Source: Alphaproteobacteria bacterium
GTDB taxonomy: Bacteria > Pseudomonadota > Alphaproteobacteria > Sphingomonadales > Sphingomonadaceae
Assembly: GCA_028293025.1 (NCBI GenBank)
Contig: JAQGLF010000191.1
Span: forward strand, 1 to 43,722
Length of the DNA stretch: 43,722 nucleotides
Direction of reading: 5' to 3'
The notes under the pieces are model-generated. The model was not told the origin of the DNA. It did no database searches and worked only from the letters and a program-made list of their open reading frames with translations. A program made the translations under genes and the position numbers. Of the stretch, positions 28,142 to 37,353 are shown one piece after another. The first letter of the stretch is position 1; each line of letters starts with the position of its first letter.

Positions 28142-29272
28142 GTGCCCACAACAGTCTCAGCGACGCGCGATACGGGCGTTCCCGAGGCGGAAGCGATGCT
28201 CGCCGACCTAGAGGGGCTAGATGCCGCCGCTGACGTCGGAGATGCTGGTGTCGAGCTCCTCCTGCCCTCGCAATCGACCGCTATTCTTGCAGACGCGTGG
28301 CTGGGCATCGCGACCGGCTCCTGCGCCGCGACCAGGCCGACTGCAGTGGTTGCCCGAGGTTTTCTACATTTAGACGCCATGAGCCAGTTCTTTTCGACAC
28401 CAGCGGGCCTTGCCGCGCTTCAGACTGCCCGCTCGATCGTGCCCGAAGGTGCCAAAAGCGATCCTGTCGACGCCGACCGACTCGTGATGCAGCTGATCGC
28501 GCGCGACGCTGGACTAGTGGAGACCCGGGGCGGCGGACAGATCCTATTCGAGGCCGACCCCGACTTCCCGGTGGCTTCGATCCTGCGAGCCTCGACGCCG
28601 ATCGCGAATGAACCGGCCGAGCGGCGGCGCATGTTCACGCAGCTGGTCCTGAACCTCCGGCGCAGGGTTGAGATCGGTGCGCTCCGACGCATGATCGATC
28701 CGGTTTCCGAAGGGCCTGGAGGAGCAGTCGGACGCTTCCTCTTCGAGCTCCACGAAAACGGACTCGAGCACGGCAGCCGCGACGGTCAGGGTCGTAAGAT
28801 CCGGGGCACGCGAATGCTGCGTCTCCGTAAGCACGTGTCTAACCGGCCAGATGAATTAATCGCACGTCATGGTGGTGTAGCCGAGCTGAAGGCGTATCTA
28901 GAGCGACTGAACACTACGGCCCTTGTCGAAGCGTCCATTTCAGACTTCGGCCTCGGCGTGGTCGACGGCTTCTTAGCGTCGCCTGCCGGATTGAGTCATG
29001 CCGGACGGGACCGCCGCGAGTTGCTGGACTCGCTGCTGTTCGAGCGGCTTAGTTCGAAGGGTACTGACCGAGCATCAGGCGTCGGGATCCAGCGGGCGCT
29101 TAGAGCCGCCGCGCAAATGCAGGCGTTCGTGTCGGTGCGCACCGCCGAATTCTGGCTGGTTGCATCCTACTTCGACGGCGGTCGCGCGTTCCGAATGGGC
29201 GACGTCTCGGGTCCGGAGCGACGCGCTAAAATCCGGGGGACGCACTGGCAAATCCTATGGCCGCAGCCATGA
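28142..29272 (+). CDS. GHKL (histidine-kinase-like) ATPase-domain protein
   Basis: GTG start with gggagc upstream; N-box FLFELHENGLEHGSRDG, G1-like ISDFGLGVVDGF, G2-like SSKGTDRASGVGIQRALRAA. Confidence 0.75.
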   Translation: MPTTVSATRDTGVPEAEAMLADLEGLDAAADVGDAGVELLLPSQSTAILADAWLGIATGSCAATRPTAVVARGFLHLDAMSQFFSTPAGLAALQTARSIVPEGAKSDPVDADRLVMQLIARDAGLVETRGGGQILFEADPDFPVASILRASTPIANEPAERRRMFTQLVLNLRRRVEIGALRRMIDPVSEGPGGAVGRFLFELHENGLEHGSRDGQGRKIRGTRMLRLRKHVSNRPDELIARHGGVAELKAYLERLNTTALVEASISDFGLGVVDGFLASPAGLSHAGRDRRELLDSLLFERLSSKGTDRASGVGIQRALRAAAQMQAFVSVRTAEFWLVASYFDGGRAFRMGDVSGPERRAKIRGTHWQILWPQP

Positions 29273-29289
29273 GCGCCAGATCCTAGTCG

Positions 29290-31638
29290 ATGCATGTGTT
29301 CACCGCCGACTTGCAGGCTGGCGACGGGACCATTCCGGTCCTCGTCGCGCAACACTCCGCGGGCCAATCGCTGGAAGCGTTGTTCGAAGCGCTCTATACC
29401 GATTACGCGGAGGCCCGGCTCGGAGCTGCATGGGTGGTCCTCAGGCCCGACGTGCGCGACCGCTTCCCTGCCAGTTCCATCACGTCGGCGATCGCACCGA
29501 CCGACGACTCGGACCTGTCCGACAGCCCATTCTTGACAGCCTTGCGTGAAGCGCGAGCCGACCCGGAGATCGCCTTCGCGCGCCTTCTAGACACCCCGGT
29601 GGTAGTCCTGCACGCCGATGGCGACGAGCTGCGCGTCTCCGGCAATGTCAACCCCGCCGCCCCAGATGTGTCTTTCGCCGAGAGAGGGGTGGACGAGGGG
29701 GCGATCCTCTCGGCGCTTCGCGCCAAAGAGATGTCCTGCCTAGTCGAGCGCTCGCGCGCCCTCCTCCCGGTCATACCGGGAAGCTTTTACCGCGCGCCCT
29801 CCAATCGTCTCGCTCGCGCCTTCCTCAGAGTTGGTAACATCCAGTACTCGCGGCACGCCATTGACGCAGTCTGCTTCTGGCTGCTGCCCTACACGCACGG
29901 GTGCGAAGCGGTTCTGGTCGACACTTGGTCTATCTCGTCAATAGCTTTTGACTTGGCGAGCCTGATGGCTGCGCTGCGCGGAGGCTCGCCGATACCGGTT
30001 GAGATGCTCAGCCAATACCAGGACCGGTCTCCTGAGCGCATGGCGCTCGCGGCCGAGGCGCTCGATCGGATTTCGGCCGAGTTGGGTGCCGGGGCGAGCG
30101 CAGCCGAGGACGGACCTCCGGTGAAGGTCGCCTGTATCCTTAGCGCAACCCATTCAGGGTCGCTTGTAGAGGTCCTTCAGGGGTTGGTCGAGATGAGCGA
30201 GTTCGGACTCGAACTCTCGTTCGTGGCCCTATTTCAGATGGGCACCGACCTTGGAATTCCGTCGCTGAGCGACATATCCGACACGCCAGAGTTCCGGCCG
30301 CTCACGCCGGGAGAGGAGGAGAGTCGGACGGTTGTTGACATTGATCCGCGATCCTACTTTCCGCTTAGTCACGCCGACGTAGAACTATGCGTCCGTGTCC
30401 GCCACGCGCAGGCGGCCAAGGCGTTCATGGACGTCTTCAGCGGCAAGGACGTAATCTCGGTGCATCGCGACCACAAGACAGACGGTCCAACCCGGCACCA
30501 AGCATTCCATGTCGATACGGAGCGCCTCGTCGCCACTGACGCGTTCCGCGAGGGCACGGCGGCGAAGCTCCTGGCTTTGGTCCCGCACCCGTCCCTGATT
30601 GTGACGCCCGCTCATGCTGCGGCGCACGCGCTTGGCGCCTTCGCGTCCGCCGTGCTGAGCGGCAACGGTCCCGTTCCCCATTACGAGCACTCGACGCTAT
30701 CGCTGAGGGGCACCGAGCCCGAGCGAGCCTCGGATGAGGCGCTGCGCGCGATGCTGCTCGAACTTGGACCAGAGGACGCAATCCTGGTTTTGGACGACGC
30801 CTTCATCACCGGGTCCCGGCTCAGTGGGTACCAAAATCGGCTGCGCGCCATGAGCTGCCGCGCGCGAGTGCACTACCACGTCGCTGTCGCCAGGCCGAGC
30901 GATCCGGCTGCTTGGAACCAGGCGAGGAGCATGTTGAGCTGGCGGGGGCCCGCGGATCGAAGCTCTTTCCCAACTAACACTGTGGATGCGACCTTCGAGA
31001 TCTGCTTGCCGAATTGGCAGGAGCGTGAGTGCCCATGGTGCGCGGAGCAGCGACTTTACGACGCGATCGTCGCCCGGGGACAGGTGCTACCATCGTTCTT
31101 CGCGGCCCGCAGAGCTCGCTTGGTGGAAGGCCGCGAGCGCGGCCTGACCATGGACGCCGCGCTGCAGGACGGCTGCACGCCTCCGATGCGCCTCGAACGC
31201 TCCTCGATTTTCGCGCCAGAAGGCGCCAGTCAGGCCGAAACGTTTGCCGCCCTTGCCTCAGCGTTCCAGATTATGCGCACGGTTGAGGAGGCCGATCTGC
31301 CGCGATTGGGTCCGCGTCGGCACCCGCTCTCGACCGTGCTGAAATCGACGGAGTACCTCCGAGACACCTACACCGATTCCATCTTGCGCGCCGCATTCCT
31401 CCGCGGAGCCGCGCCGGACGAACTCGTCTACGCCGACGCAGCGCATGATTGGGAGCGGCAATCGTTGGTGCACGCGATCGTATCGGACCAAGCCGCGCAC
31501 GTAAGCGATGTCGCTCACGAGCTCGTCTTGGCCGCGGCACTCGGTAAAGGTGATCTGTCCGAGGCAGCTCTTGAGGCGTTAAACCAACACACCGGCCGGC
31601 GGGAGGCAGTCGCAGTCTTGGGCGTCACGCGACGCTGA
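29290..31638 (+). CDS. Large phosphoribosyltransferase-domain protein
   Basis: 782 aa; DAILVLDDAFITGSRLSGYQNRLRAMSCRARVHYHVAVARPS resembles the PRPP-binding loop; upstream LIVTPAHAAAHALGAFASAVLSG; CPWCAEQRLYDAIVARG CxxC. Confidence 0.7.
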   Translation: MHVFTADLQAGDGTIPVLVAQHSAGQSLEALFEALYTDYAEARLGAAWVVLRPDVRDRFPASSITSAIAPTDDSDLSDSPFLTALREARADPEIAFARLLDTPVVVLHADGDELRVSGNVNPAAPDVSFAERGVDEGAILSALRAKEMSCLVERSRALLPVIPGSFYRAPSNRLARAFLRVGNIQYSRHAIDAVCFWLLPYTHGCEAVLVDTWSISSIAFDLASLMAALRGGSPIPVEMLSQYQDRSPERMALAAEALDRISAELGAGASAAEDGPPVKVACILSATHSGSLVEVLQGLVEMSEFGLELSFVALFQMGTDLGIPSLSDISDTPEFRPLTPGEEESRTVVDIDPRSYFPLSHADVELCVRVRHAQAAKAFMDVFSGKDVISVHRDHKTDGPTRHQAFHVDTERLVATDAFREGTAAKLLALVPHPSLIVTPAHAAAHALGAFASAVLSGNGPVPHYEHSTLSLRGTEPERASDEALRAMLLELGPEDAILVLDDAFITGSRLSGYQNRLRAMSCRARVHYHVAVARPSDPAAWNQARSMLSWRGPADRSSFPTNTVDATFEICLPNWQERECPWCAEQRLYDAIVARGQVLPSFFAARRARLVEGRERGLTMDAALQDGCTPPMRLERSSIFAPEGASQAETFAALASAFQIMRTVEEADLPRLGPRRHPLSTVLKSTEYLRDTYTDSILRAAFLRGAAPDELVYADAAHDWERQSLVHAIVSDQAAHVSDVAHELVLAAALGKGDLSEAALEALNQHTGRREAVAVLGVTRR

Positions 31639-31675
31639 TGCCAGTTACGGCGACGGGCTTAGCTGCCCTTCATGG

Positions 31676-31859
31676 CTTTGGGGACACTTTTGGCAGGCGG
31701 AGATTCTGCGCCTCAAAGCGCCTCGGCGGTGCGGATAGATAGTCTCCTGGTCCCAAGCGGTCAGGACAGCGCCTGCAAGCCGCGGAAATGTGGGCGCTAT
31801 TTCGGCCCTATCGGAGAGACCAAGAAACCTGCCAAGTCATTGAAATCGCTGGCGCGCCC
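31676..31859. repeat. att-like repeat copy C adjoining tRNA-Arg 3' end
   Basis: gcgcctgcaagccgcggaaat...gcgctatttcggccctatcggagagac...aagtcattgaaatcgctggcgcgcc, similar to copies A and B. Confidence 0.75.
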
Positions 31860-31926
31860 GGCAGGATTCGAACCTGCGACCCCAAGCTTAGAAGGCTCGT
31901 GCTCTGTCCAACTGAGCTACGGGCGC
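31850..31926 (-). tRNA. tRNA-Arg (anticodon TCT), CCA encoded
   Basis: Reverse complement GCGCCCGTAGCTCAGTTGGACAGAGCACGAGCCTTCTAAGCTTGGGGTCGCAGGTTCGAATCCTGCCGGGCGCGCCA folds as cloverleaf; 7-bp acceptor GCGCCCG/CGGGCGC, anticodon loop CTTCTAA. Confidence 0.95.
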
Positions 31927-32015
31927 CCGTAGCGGCTCTAGCCCGCTTTGGGCGCGAGCGGAACAGCTGGCGGCGCGGCCTTTCCCCGCGCCGCCGCCTC
32001 GGCTAGGCCAGTCGT

Positions 32016-32753
32016 ATGGAGGGGGAGGAGCCACCGAAACCGGTCGACGCCGCCGCGCTGGCGGGCGCGCATTTGCGCTATTTCGACTTCGTGATGGCGG
32101 CGTTCGTCACCATCCTCCTGCTCTCGAACGTGATCGGCGCGGGCAAGGTGGCGGTGATCGACCTGCCCGGCATCGGCCCCTGGCCGTTCGGCGCCGGCAT
32201 CCTCTTCTTCCCAATCTCCTACGTGCTCGGCGACGTGCTGACCGAAGTCTACGGCTATGCCCGCGCCCGGCGCTGCATCTGGGCGGGCTTCGCGGCGATG
32301 CTGTTCATGGCCCTGATGAGCTTCGTCGTCGTCGCCTTGCCGCCGGCCGCGACCTGGCACGGCCAGGAAGCCTATGAGGCGGTGTTCGGCCAGGTGCCGC
32401 GCATCGTCATGGCCTCGATCTGCGCCTTCTGGGCGGGCGAGTTCGCCAACAGCTACGTCCTCGCCAGGATGAAGATCCTGACCCGCGGCCGCCATCTCTG
32501 GACCCGCACGATCGGCTCGACGATCGTTGGCCAGGCGGTCGACAGCCTGATCTTCTACCCGCTCGCTTTCTACGGGCTGTGGGACAATCGCACCCTGCTG
32601 ATCGTGCTTCTCACCCAATGGGCGCTGAAGGTGGGCTGGGAGGCTTTGCTCACCCCCGCCACCTATGCCGTTGTCGGCTTCCTGAAGCGGCGCGAGGGGA
32701 TCGACGTCTACGATACCGGCACCGACTTCACGCCTTTTCGGGCGAAAGTCTAA
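32016..32753 (+). CDS. yhhQ: Queuosine precursor transporter (YhhQ/VUT family)
   Basis: FFPISYVLGDVLTEVYGYARARRCIWAGF, GSTIVGQAVDSLIFYPLAF signatures. Confidence 0.92.
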   Translation: MEGEEPPKPVDAAALAGAHLRYFDFVMAAFVTILLLSNVIGAGKVAVIDLPGIGPWPFGAGILFFPISYVLGDVLTEVYGYARARRCIWAGFAAMLFMALMSFVVVALPPAATWHGQEAYEAVFGQVPRIVMASICAFWAGEFANSYVLARMKILTRGRHLWTRTIGSTIVGQAVDSLIFYPLAFYGLWDNRTLLIVLLTQWALKVGWEALLTPATYAVVGFLKRREGIDVYDTGTDFTPFRAKV

Positions 32754-32769
32754 GCCGGAAGGGGGCTCG

Positions 32770-33744
32770 ATGAACATGCTCGGGCGCATCGCGCCGCCTT
32801 TGGTCCTGCTCATCCTCGCGCCGCTCGTCGCGGAATATCTGCTCGGGGATTTGAGCTGGGGCCAGATCGGCGCCCTGGTCGCGCTCGCGCCGCTCTACGG
32901 CGGCGGCGCCGTCTTGATCCGGGAGGCGGTGCGCCGTGTCCGCCGGGGCTGGCCGAGCTTCCTGCTGCTCGCGCTCGCTTACGCGATCATGGAAGAAGGG
33001 CTGCTCACCCAATCCCTGTTCAACCCGAATTACCTGCATCTGCGTCTGCTCGATTGCGGCTTCGTGCCGGCTCTGGGCACGTCGCCGCCCTGGGCGATCT
33101 ACGTGATCGGCATCCACGTGATCTGGAGCCTCGCGGTGCCGATCGGCCTCGCCGAGGCCCTGTTCCCGGAGCGGCGGTCCGAGCCCTGGCTAGGCGCGAT
33201 CGGCCTCGGCCTCTTCGCCCTTTTGTTCGCGGCGGGGATGTTCGCGGTGTCGCATTTCTCGCTCGGCCAGACCGCTTTCCGCGCGTCGTCGGTGCAGCTC
33301 GCATTGTGCGCTGCCCTCATCGCCGCGCTTGCCGTCGGCGCCTTCATCCTCCGCCCCGGACCCACGACCGGAGCGAAGTCGCCGATCCGGCCCCTGATCA
33401 TCGGCGCGAGCTGCTTCGCCGCCGGCTCCGCTTTCCTGTGCAGCTACGCGCTCGGCCGGTCGCATTGGCCCTGGCCGCTGACCGCCGCGGCCGATGCCGC
33501 CGTCGCAGCAGCCCTCTGCGTCTTCTTCGCCTGGGCCGTCCGCGATCGTTTATGGGGCGCGGTCCAGACCTTCGCCGCCGCGGCGGGCGGCCTGCTTTGC
33601 TATGCCTGGTTCGGCTATTTCATCGACCGCTCCATGCACGGCAGCGGCAATCTCGCCGGCCACAGCCTGTTCGTGCTGATCGTGCTCGCGATTGCCGCCT
33701 GGGCGGGCTTTCGCGCTGCCCGGTTTCGGCACGTGCGGGCCTAG
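32770..33744 (+). CDS. Multi-spanning membrane protein of unknown function
   Basis: 324 aa, many hydrophobic helices, follows yhhQ by 16 nt. Confidence 0.75.
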   Translation: MNMLGRIAPPLVLLILAPLVAEYLLGDLSWGQIGALVALAPLYGGGAVLIREAVRRVRRGWPSFLLLALAYAIMEEGLLTQSLFNPNYLHLRLLDCGFVPALGTSPPWAIYVIGIHVIWSLAVPIGLAEALFPERRSEPWLGAIGLGLFALLFAAGMFAVSHFSLGQTAFRASSVQLALCAALIAALAVGAFILRPGPTTGAKSPIRPLIIGASCFAAGSAFLCSYALGRSHWPWPLTAAADAAVAAALCVFFAWAVRDRLWGAVQTFAAAAGGLLCYAWFGYFIDRSMHGSGNLAGHSLFVLIVLAIAAWAGFRAARFRHVRA

Positions 33745-34406
33745 CCGATCGCCTCCAGCAGGCCTTCGAACAGCCGCCGGCCGTCGGCGCCGCCATGGGC
33801 CGGCTCGACCATCCGTTCGGGATGGGGCATCATGCCGAGCACGTTGCCGGCCTCGCCGACGATGCCGGCGATGTCGCGGGCCGAGCCGTTGCACGCGCCG
33901 GCATAGCGGAAGGCGATCCGGCCTTCGCCCTCGAGCCGGTCGAGCGTGTCGGGATCGGCCTGATAATTGCCGTCATGATGGGCGACCGGGATCAGGATCT
34001 CCTCCCCCGCATCGTAGCGGCAGGTGAAGGCCGTCTGGCTGTTCTCGACCCTCAGCGGCACGTCCCGGCAGACGAAGTGGAGCCCGGCATTGCGCATCAG
34101 CGCGCCGGGGAGGAGGCCCGCCTCGGTCAGGATCTGGAAGCCGTTGCAGACACCGAGGATCGAGACGCCGCGGCCGGCCGCCTCGACCACGGCGCGCATC
34201 ACCGGCGAGCGCGCGGCCATGGCGCCGGAGCGGAGATAGTCGCCATAGGAGAAGCCGCCCGGGACGGCGACGAGATCGAGGCTGTCGGGCAGCTCGGCCT
34301 CGCGGTGCCAGACCATCAACGGCTTGCGGCCGCTCACCTGCTCGAGCACGACCGCCATGTCGCGGTCGCAGTTCGAGCCGGGAAAGACGATGACGGCGCT
34401 CTTCAC
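33741..34406 (-). CDS. purQ: Phosphoribosylformylglycinamidine synthase subunit PurQ
   Basis: [70 protein letters not shown] start 34406. Confidence 0.96.
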   Translation of the reverse strand: MKSAVIVFPGSNCDRDMAVVLEQVSGRKPLMVWHREAELPDSLDLVAVPGGFSYGDYLRSGAMAARSPVMRAVVEAAGRGVSILGVCNGFQILTEAGLLPGALMRNAGLHFVCRDVPLRVENSQTAFTCRYDAGEEILIPVAHHDGNYQADPDTLDRLEGEGRIAFRYAGACNGSARDIAGIVGEAGNVLGMMPHPERMVEPAHGGADGRRLFEGLLEAIG

Positions 34407-34654
34407 GCGCCCTCCTCCGTCGGCGCCTCGCGCTCGATGCGGAAATTCTCGATCACGATATTGGCGAGGAGCTTGCGGCACATCGCCTCGACCTCGGCCT
34501 CGCCGACGCCCGGATCGAGGTCCAGCTCGATCAGCTTGCCGGCGCGCACCTCGTTGACGCCGGCAAAGCCGAGGCCTTCTAGCGCATGGTGGATCGCCTT
34601 GCCCTGCGGGTCGAGAACCCCCTTCTTCAAGGTGACGTAGACTCGGGTCTTCAT
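34403..34654 (-). CDS. purS: Phosphoribosylformylglycinamidine synthase subunit PurS
   Basis: [30 protein letters not shown]...[16 protein letters not shown]; overlaps purQ. Confidence 0.94.
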   Translation of the reverse strand: MKTRVYVTLKKGVLDPQGKAIHHALEGLGFAGVNEVRAGKLIELDLDPGVGEAEVEAMCRKLLANIVIENFRIEREAPTEEGA

Positions 34655-34775
34655 GGGCGCTCGCCTGGCCGGGGAGGGTGCCCGCCCTATGGACAAAGGC
34701 GCTTCCGGCGACAAGCGTTTACGAGGCGTTAACCCTTCGCGGCGATGATCGGGCCGTGATTTTGGGAGATGCCCG

Positions 34776-34925
34776 ATGACTGGGCTGGCGTTGATCATGT
34801 TCATCGGCCTGTTCGCCTTCGGCGGACGGATGCTCGGCTGGGCCGATTATGACGGTCACGTCCAGCTCGGCCTGTTCATGGCCTTCCTGTTCGGCATCAT
34901 CTGCGGCTACCGGACGAAAGGCTGA
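34776..34925 (+). CDS. 49-aa small membrane protein
   Basis: ATG 34776 preceded by gggagat; MTGLALIMFIGLFAFGGRMLGWADYDGHVQLGLFMAFLFGIICGYRTKG; too short for the supplied ORF track. Confidence 0.5.
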   Translation: MTGLALIMFIGLFAFGGRMLGWADYDGHVQLGLFMAFLFGIICGYRTKG

Positions 34926-34936
34926 GCCGGCGTCGC

Positions 34937-34963
34937 GCGAAAAGGTGGGTACCGGCTTTTCGC
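34937..34963. repeat. Short palindromic repeat GCGAAAAGGTGGGTACCGGCTTTTCGC
   Basis: Imperfect dyad; related copy at 36365-36390. Confidence 0.7.
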
Positions 34964-35028
34964 AATAGCGATGCGGCCACAAATATCCTGAGCTTGCCGC
35001 TCCGGCGGCGCGTCCCTATCTCCCTCTC

Positions 35029-35364
35029 ATGAGCGAAGCGCCCGATATCGCCCTGACCCCGGCCGCCGCGGCGCGCGTCGCCTGGATCGCCGAGCGGCAG
35101 GGCAGGAAGCCGATCCTGCGCCTCTCGGTCGAAGGCGGCGGCTGCGCCGGCTTCAGCTACCGCTTCGGCCTCGCCGAGGACGTCGAGGCGGACGATCTCG
35201 TCGCTAGCGAAGGCGGCGTCACCCTCGTCGTCGATCCGATGACCAACGATCTGGTCAAGGGCGGCGCGGTCGATTTCGTCGACAATCTCGGCGGCGCCAG
35301 CTTCCAGGTCACCAATCCCAACGCCCAGTCCGGCTGCGGCTGCGGAAGCAGCTTCAGCGTCTAG
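35029..35364 (+). CDS. erpA: Iron-sulfur cluster insertion protein, ErpA/IscA/HesB family
   Basis: LRLSVEGGGCAGFSYRFGL, VDPMTNDLVKGGAVDFVDNLGGASFQVTNPNAQSGCGCGSSF (three conserved Cys). Confidence 0.93.
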   Translation: MSEAPDIALTPAAAARVAWIAERQGRKPILRLSVEGGGCAGFSYRFGLAEDVEADDLVASEGGVTLVVDPMTNDLVKGGAVDFVDNLGGASFQVTNPNAQSGCGCGSSFSV

Positions 35365-35436
35365 TGTGGCGATTTGGAAATTCGCCTGATCGGATGGAGG
35401 GCTCGGAGCGAATTTCCGAATCTTCAGCCACACTAG
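35361..35436. repeat. 76-bp palindromic (REP/MITE-like) element, copy 1
   Basis: CTAGTGTGGC...GAAATTCGC...GCGAATTTC...GCCACACTAG terminal and internal inverted arms. Confidence 0.8.
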
Positions 35437-35449
35437 CAAACCAATGAAT

Positions 35450-35525
35450 CTAGCGTGCTTTTTGAATTTGAAGTTCGCTCCGAGCGCGATCCGATAACAG
35501 GGCGAACTTCAATTCAGCACACTAG
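35450..35525. repeat. 76-bp palindromic (REP/MITE-like) element, copy 2, inverted relative to copy 1
   Basis: CTAGCGTGCT...GAAGTTCGC...GCGAACTTC...AGCACACTAG; aligns with the reverse complement of copy 1. Confidence 0.8.
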
Positions 35526-35570
35526 CGCATTTCCGCTGGACCCCGGCCTTCGCCGGATTACTGAAGCGGA

Positions 35571-36353
35571 ATGAAGATCGTCACCTACAATCTGAACGGC
35601 ATCCGGGCGCGGCTGCCGCGGCTGGTCGAATATCTCGAGGAGCAGAAGCCGGACCTGCTCTGCCTGCAGGAGATCAAATGCGCCGACGAGGTCTTCCCGA
35701 TCGATGACCTGCGCGCCGCCGGCTATGACGGCCATTGGCACGGGCAGAAGGGCTTTAACGGCGTCGCTTTGCTGGCGCCGCAGGGCCGCGACCTCAGCCT
35801 CCGCCGCGTCGGCCTGCCGGGCGATCCCGACGACAGCCACAGCCGCTATATCGAGGGCGCGCTCGACGGAATCATCGTCGGCTCGCTCTATCTTCCCAAC
35901 GGGAATCCGGTCGGCACCGAGAAATTCGCCTACAAGCTCGCCTGGATGGATCGCCTCCGCGCCCATGCGATGGAGCTGCTCGCCGAGGAAAAACCGGCCG
36001 TGCTCGCCGGCGACTGGAACGTCATCCCGACCGACAGCCATGACGACGTCTTCTCGGTCCGCGCCATGCAGCATGACGCCCTGATGCAGCCGGAAAGCCG
36101 CGCCGCGTTCCGGACCATCCTCCATTTGGGCTGGACCGACGCGATCCGCGCCCGTCATCCGGAAGGCGCCGTCTACACCTTCTGGGACTATACGGCCGGC
36201 TGCTGGCAGCGCGACGCGGGCTTCCGCATCGACCATCTGCTGCTGAGTCCGCAGGCGGCCGACCGGCTGCTCGATGCCGGCGTCGACAAGGATTATCGCG
36301 GCCGCGAGAAAGCCTCCGACCACGCCCCGACCTGGGTGTCGCTGGAAGACTGA
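35571..36353 (+). CDS. xth: Exodeoxyribonuclease III
   Basis: MKIVTYNLNGIRARLPRLVEYLEEQKPDLLCLQEIKCAD, GDWNVIPTD, FRIDHLLLS, SDHAPTWV. Confidence 0.97.
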   Translation: MKIVTYNLNGIRARLPRLVEYLEEQKPDLLCLQEIKCADEVFPIDDLRAAGYDGHWHGQKGFNGVALLAPQGRDLSLRRVGLPGDPDDSHSRYIEGALDGIIVGSLYLPNGNPVGTEKFAYKLAWMDRLRAHAMELLAEEKPAVLAGDWNVIPTDSHDDVFSVRAMQHDALMQPESRAAFRTILHLGWTDAIRARHPEGAVYTFWDYTAGCWQRDAGFRIDHLLLSPQAADRLLDAGVDKDYRGREKASDHAPTWVSLED

Positions 36354-36364
36354 CCAAGCGTCAC

Positions 36365-36390
36365 GCGAAAAGTGGATGCCGGATTTTCGC
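36365..36390. repeat. Short palindromic repeat GCGAAAAGTGGATGCCGGATTTTCGC
   Basis: Related to 34937-34963. Confidence 0.7.
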
Positions 36391-36420
36391 GCCGGCGACG
36401 CGGCGACAGGGACTCCCGCC

Positions 36421-37353
36421 TCAGCGCCCTTGCGGCAGGCCGGCGAGATGGCGGGCGACGGCGCGCGCGATCGGCTGGCCGGTATTCGCCTCGAAATAGG
36501 AGAAAGCCGGCTGCGGATTGACCTCGAAGCAATAATATTCGTCCGCCGCGGTCCGCATCAGGTCGATGCCGGCGAAATCGAGGCCGAGCGCCCTGGCCAG
36601 CGACACGCAGCGCGCCCGCAGCGCACGGGGGAGGGTGAGGGCGCTGAGCGTCGTTTCGCCGCCATGCCGCTTGGCGTAGCGATAGTCGATATGGGTGCTG
36701 ACGATCTCGGTCGCATGCACCTCCTTGCCGATTACGTGGACGCGGATGTTGGTGCCGTCGATCGCCTTCTGGAACTGGACCGGGCACCAGCGGATCCGCT
36801 CAAGCCGCTCGAGATCCTCCTCCTCGAGCGAGGCGACGATCGAGCGGATGCCGCTCATCGACTTGTAGATGATCCGGCCATGCTCCTTGCGGAAGGCGAG
36901 CACCGCTTCCGGATCGTTGGTGATCAGGGTCGGCGGCGGCGCGAAGCCGTGGGCGGCGATCAGCTGCGCCTGGAACGGCTTGGAGCCGTTCGAGCCCTGC
37001 GGCTCGGCGCGGTTGACCACCCGGGCCGGCGCGACCTCGCTCCAGCGCAGCAGCGCCTCGTGGAAGCCGCGGGCATGACGGCGGGCGGGGTCCGCATCGT
37101 CGAGGCCGTCCAGCTCCGGCAGCAGCTGGTCGTCCATCAGCCGCATGTAGACTCCTTCCACCTTCGCCAGGTCAATCTCCTCGTCGCCGAGGGAAAGCAT
37201 CCCGGTCACCGCGCCGCCCGCGACCCGCCACTGGATGCGGCAGGAGGCGACGTCGCGCTGGTGGAACATGCGAAAGGGCTGCTTCAGCGCCGCCAGCGCC
37301 TGCGCGACCATCGCCAGCGGCGATTCGCTGCGGATGCCGCAGAGCAGGATCAT
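36421..37353 (-). CDS. RimK-like ATP-grasp ligase
   Basis: ATG 37353; RIIYKSMSGIRSIVASL, CPVQFQKAIDGTNIRVHVIGKEVHATEI, ARALGLDFAGIDLMRTAADEYYCFEVNPQPAFSYFE (metal-binding E-N). Confidence 0.85.
   Translation of the reverse strand: MILLCGIRSESPLAMVAQALAALKQPFRMFHQRDVASCRIQWRVAGGAVTGMLSLGDEEIDLAKVEGVYMRLMDDQLLPELDGLDDADPARRHARGFHEALLRWSEVAPARVVNRAEPQGSNGSKPFQAQLIAAHGFAPPPTLITNDPEAVLAFRKEHGRIIYKSMSGIRSIVASLEEEDLERLERIRWCPVQFQKAIDGTNIRVHVIGKEVHATEIVSTHIDYRYAKRHGGETTLSALTLPRALRARCVSLARALGLDFAGIDLMRTAADEYYCFEVNPQPAFSYFEANTGQPIARAVARHLAGLPQGR

Noticed and set aside
33054-34640. 528-aa plus-strand ORF
   Set aside because: Overlaps the membrane-protein gene and lies antisense to purQ/purS; Arg/Ala-rich shadow ORF.
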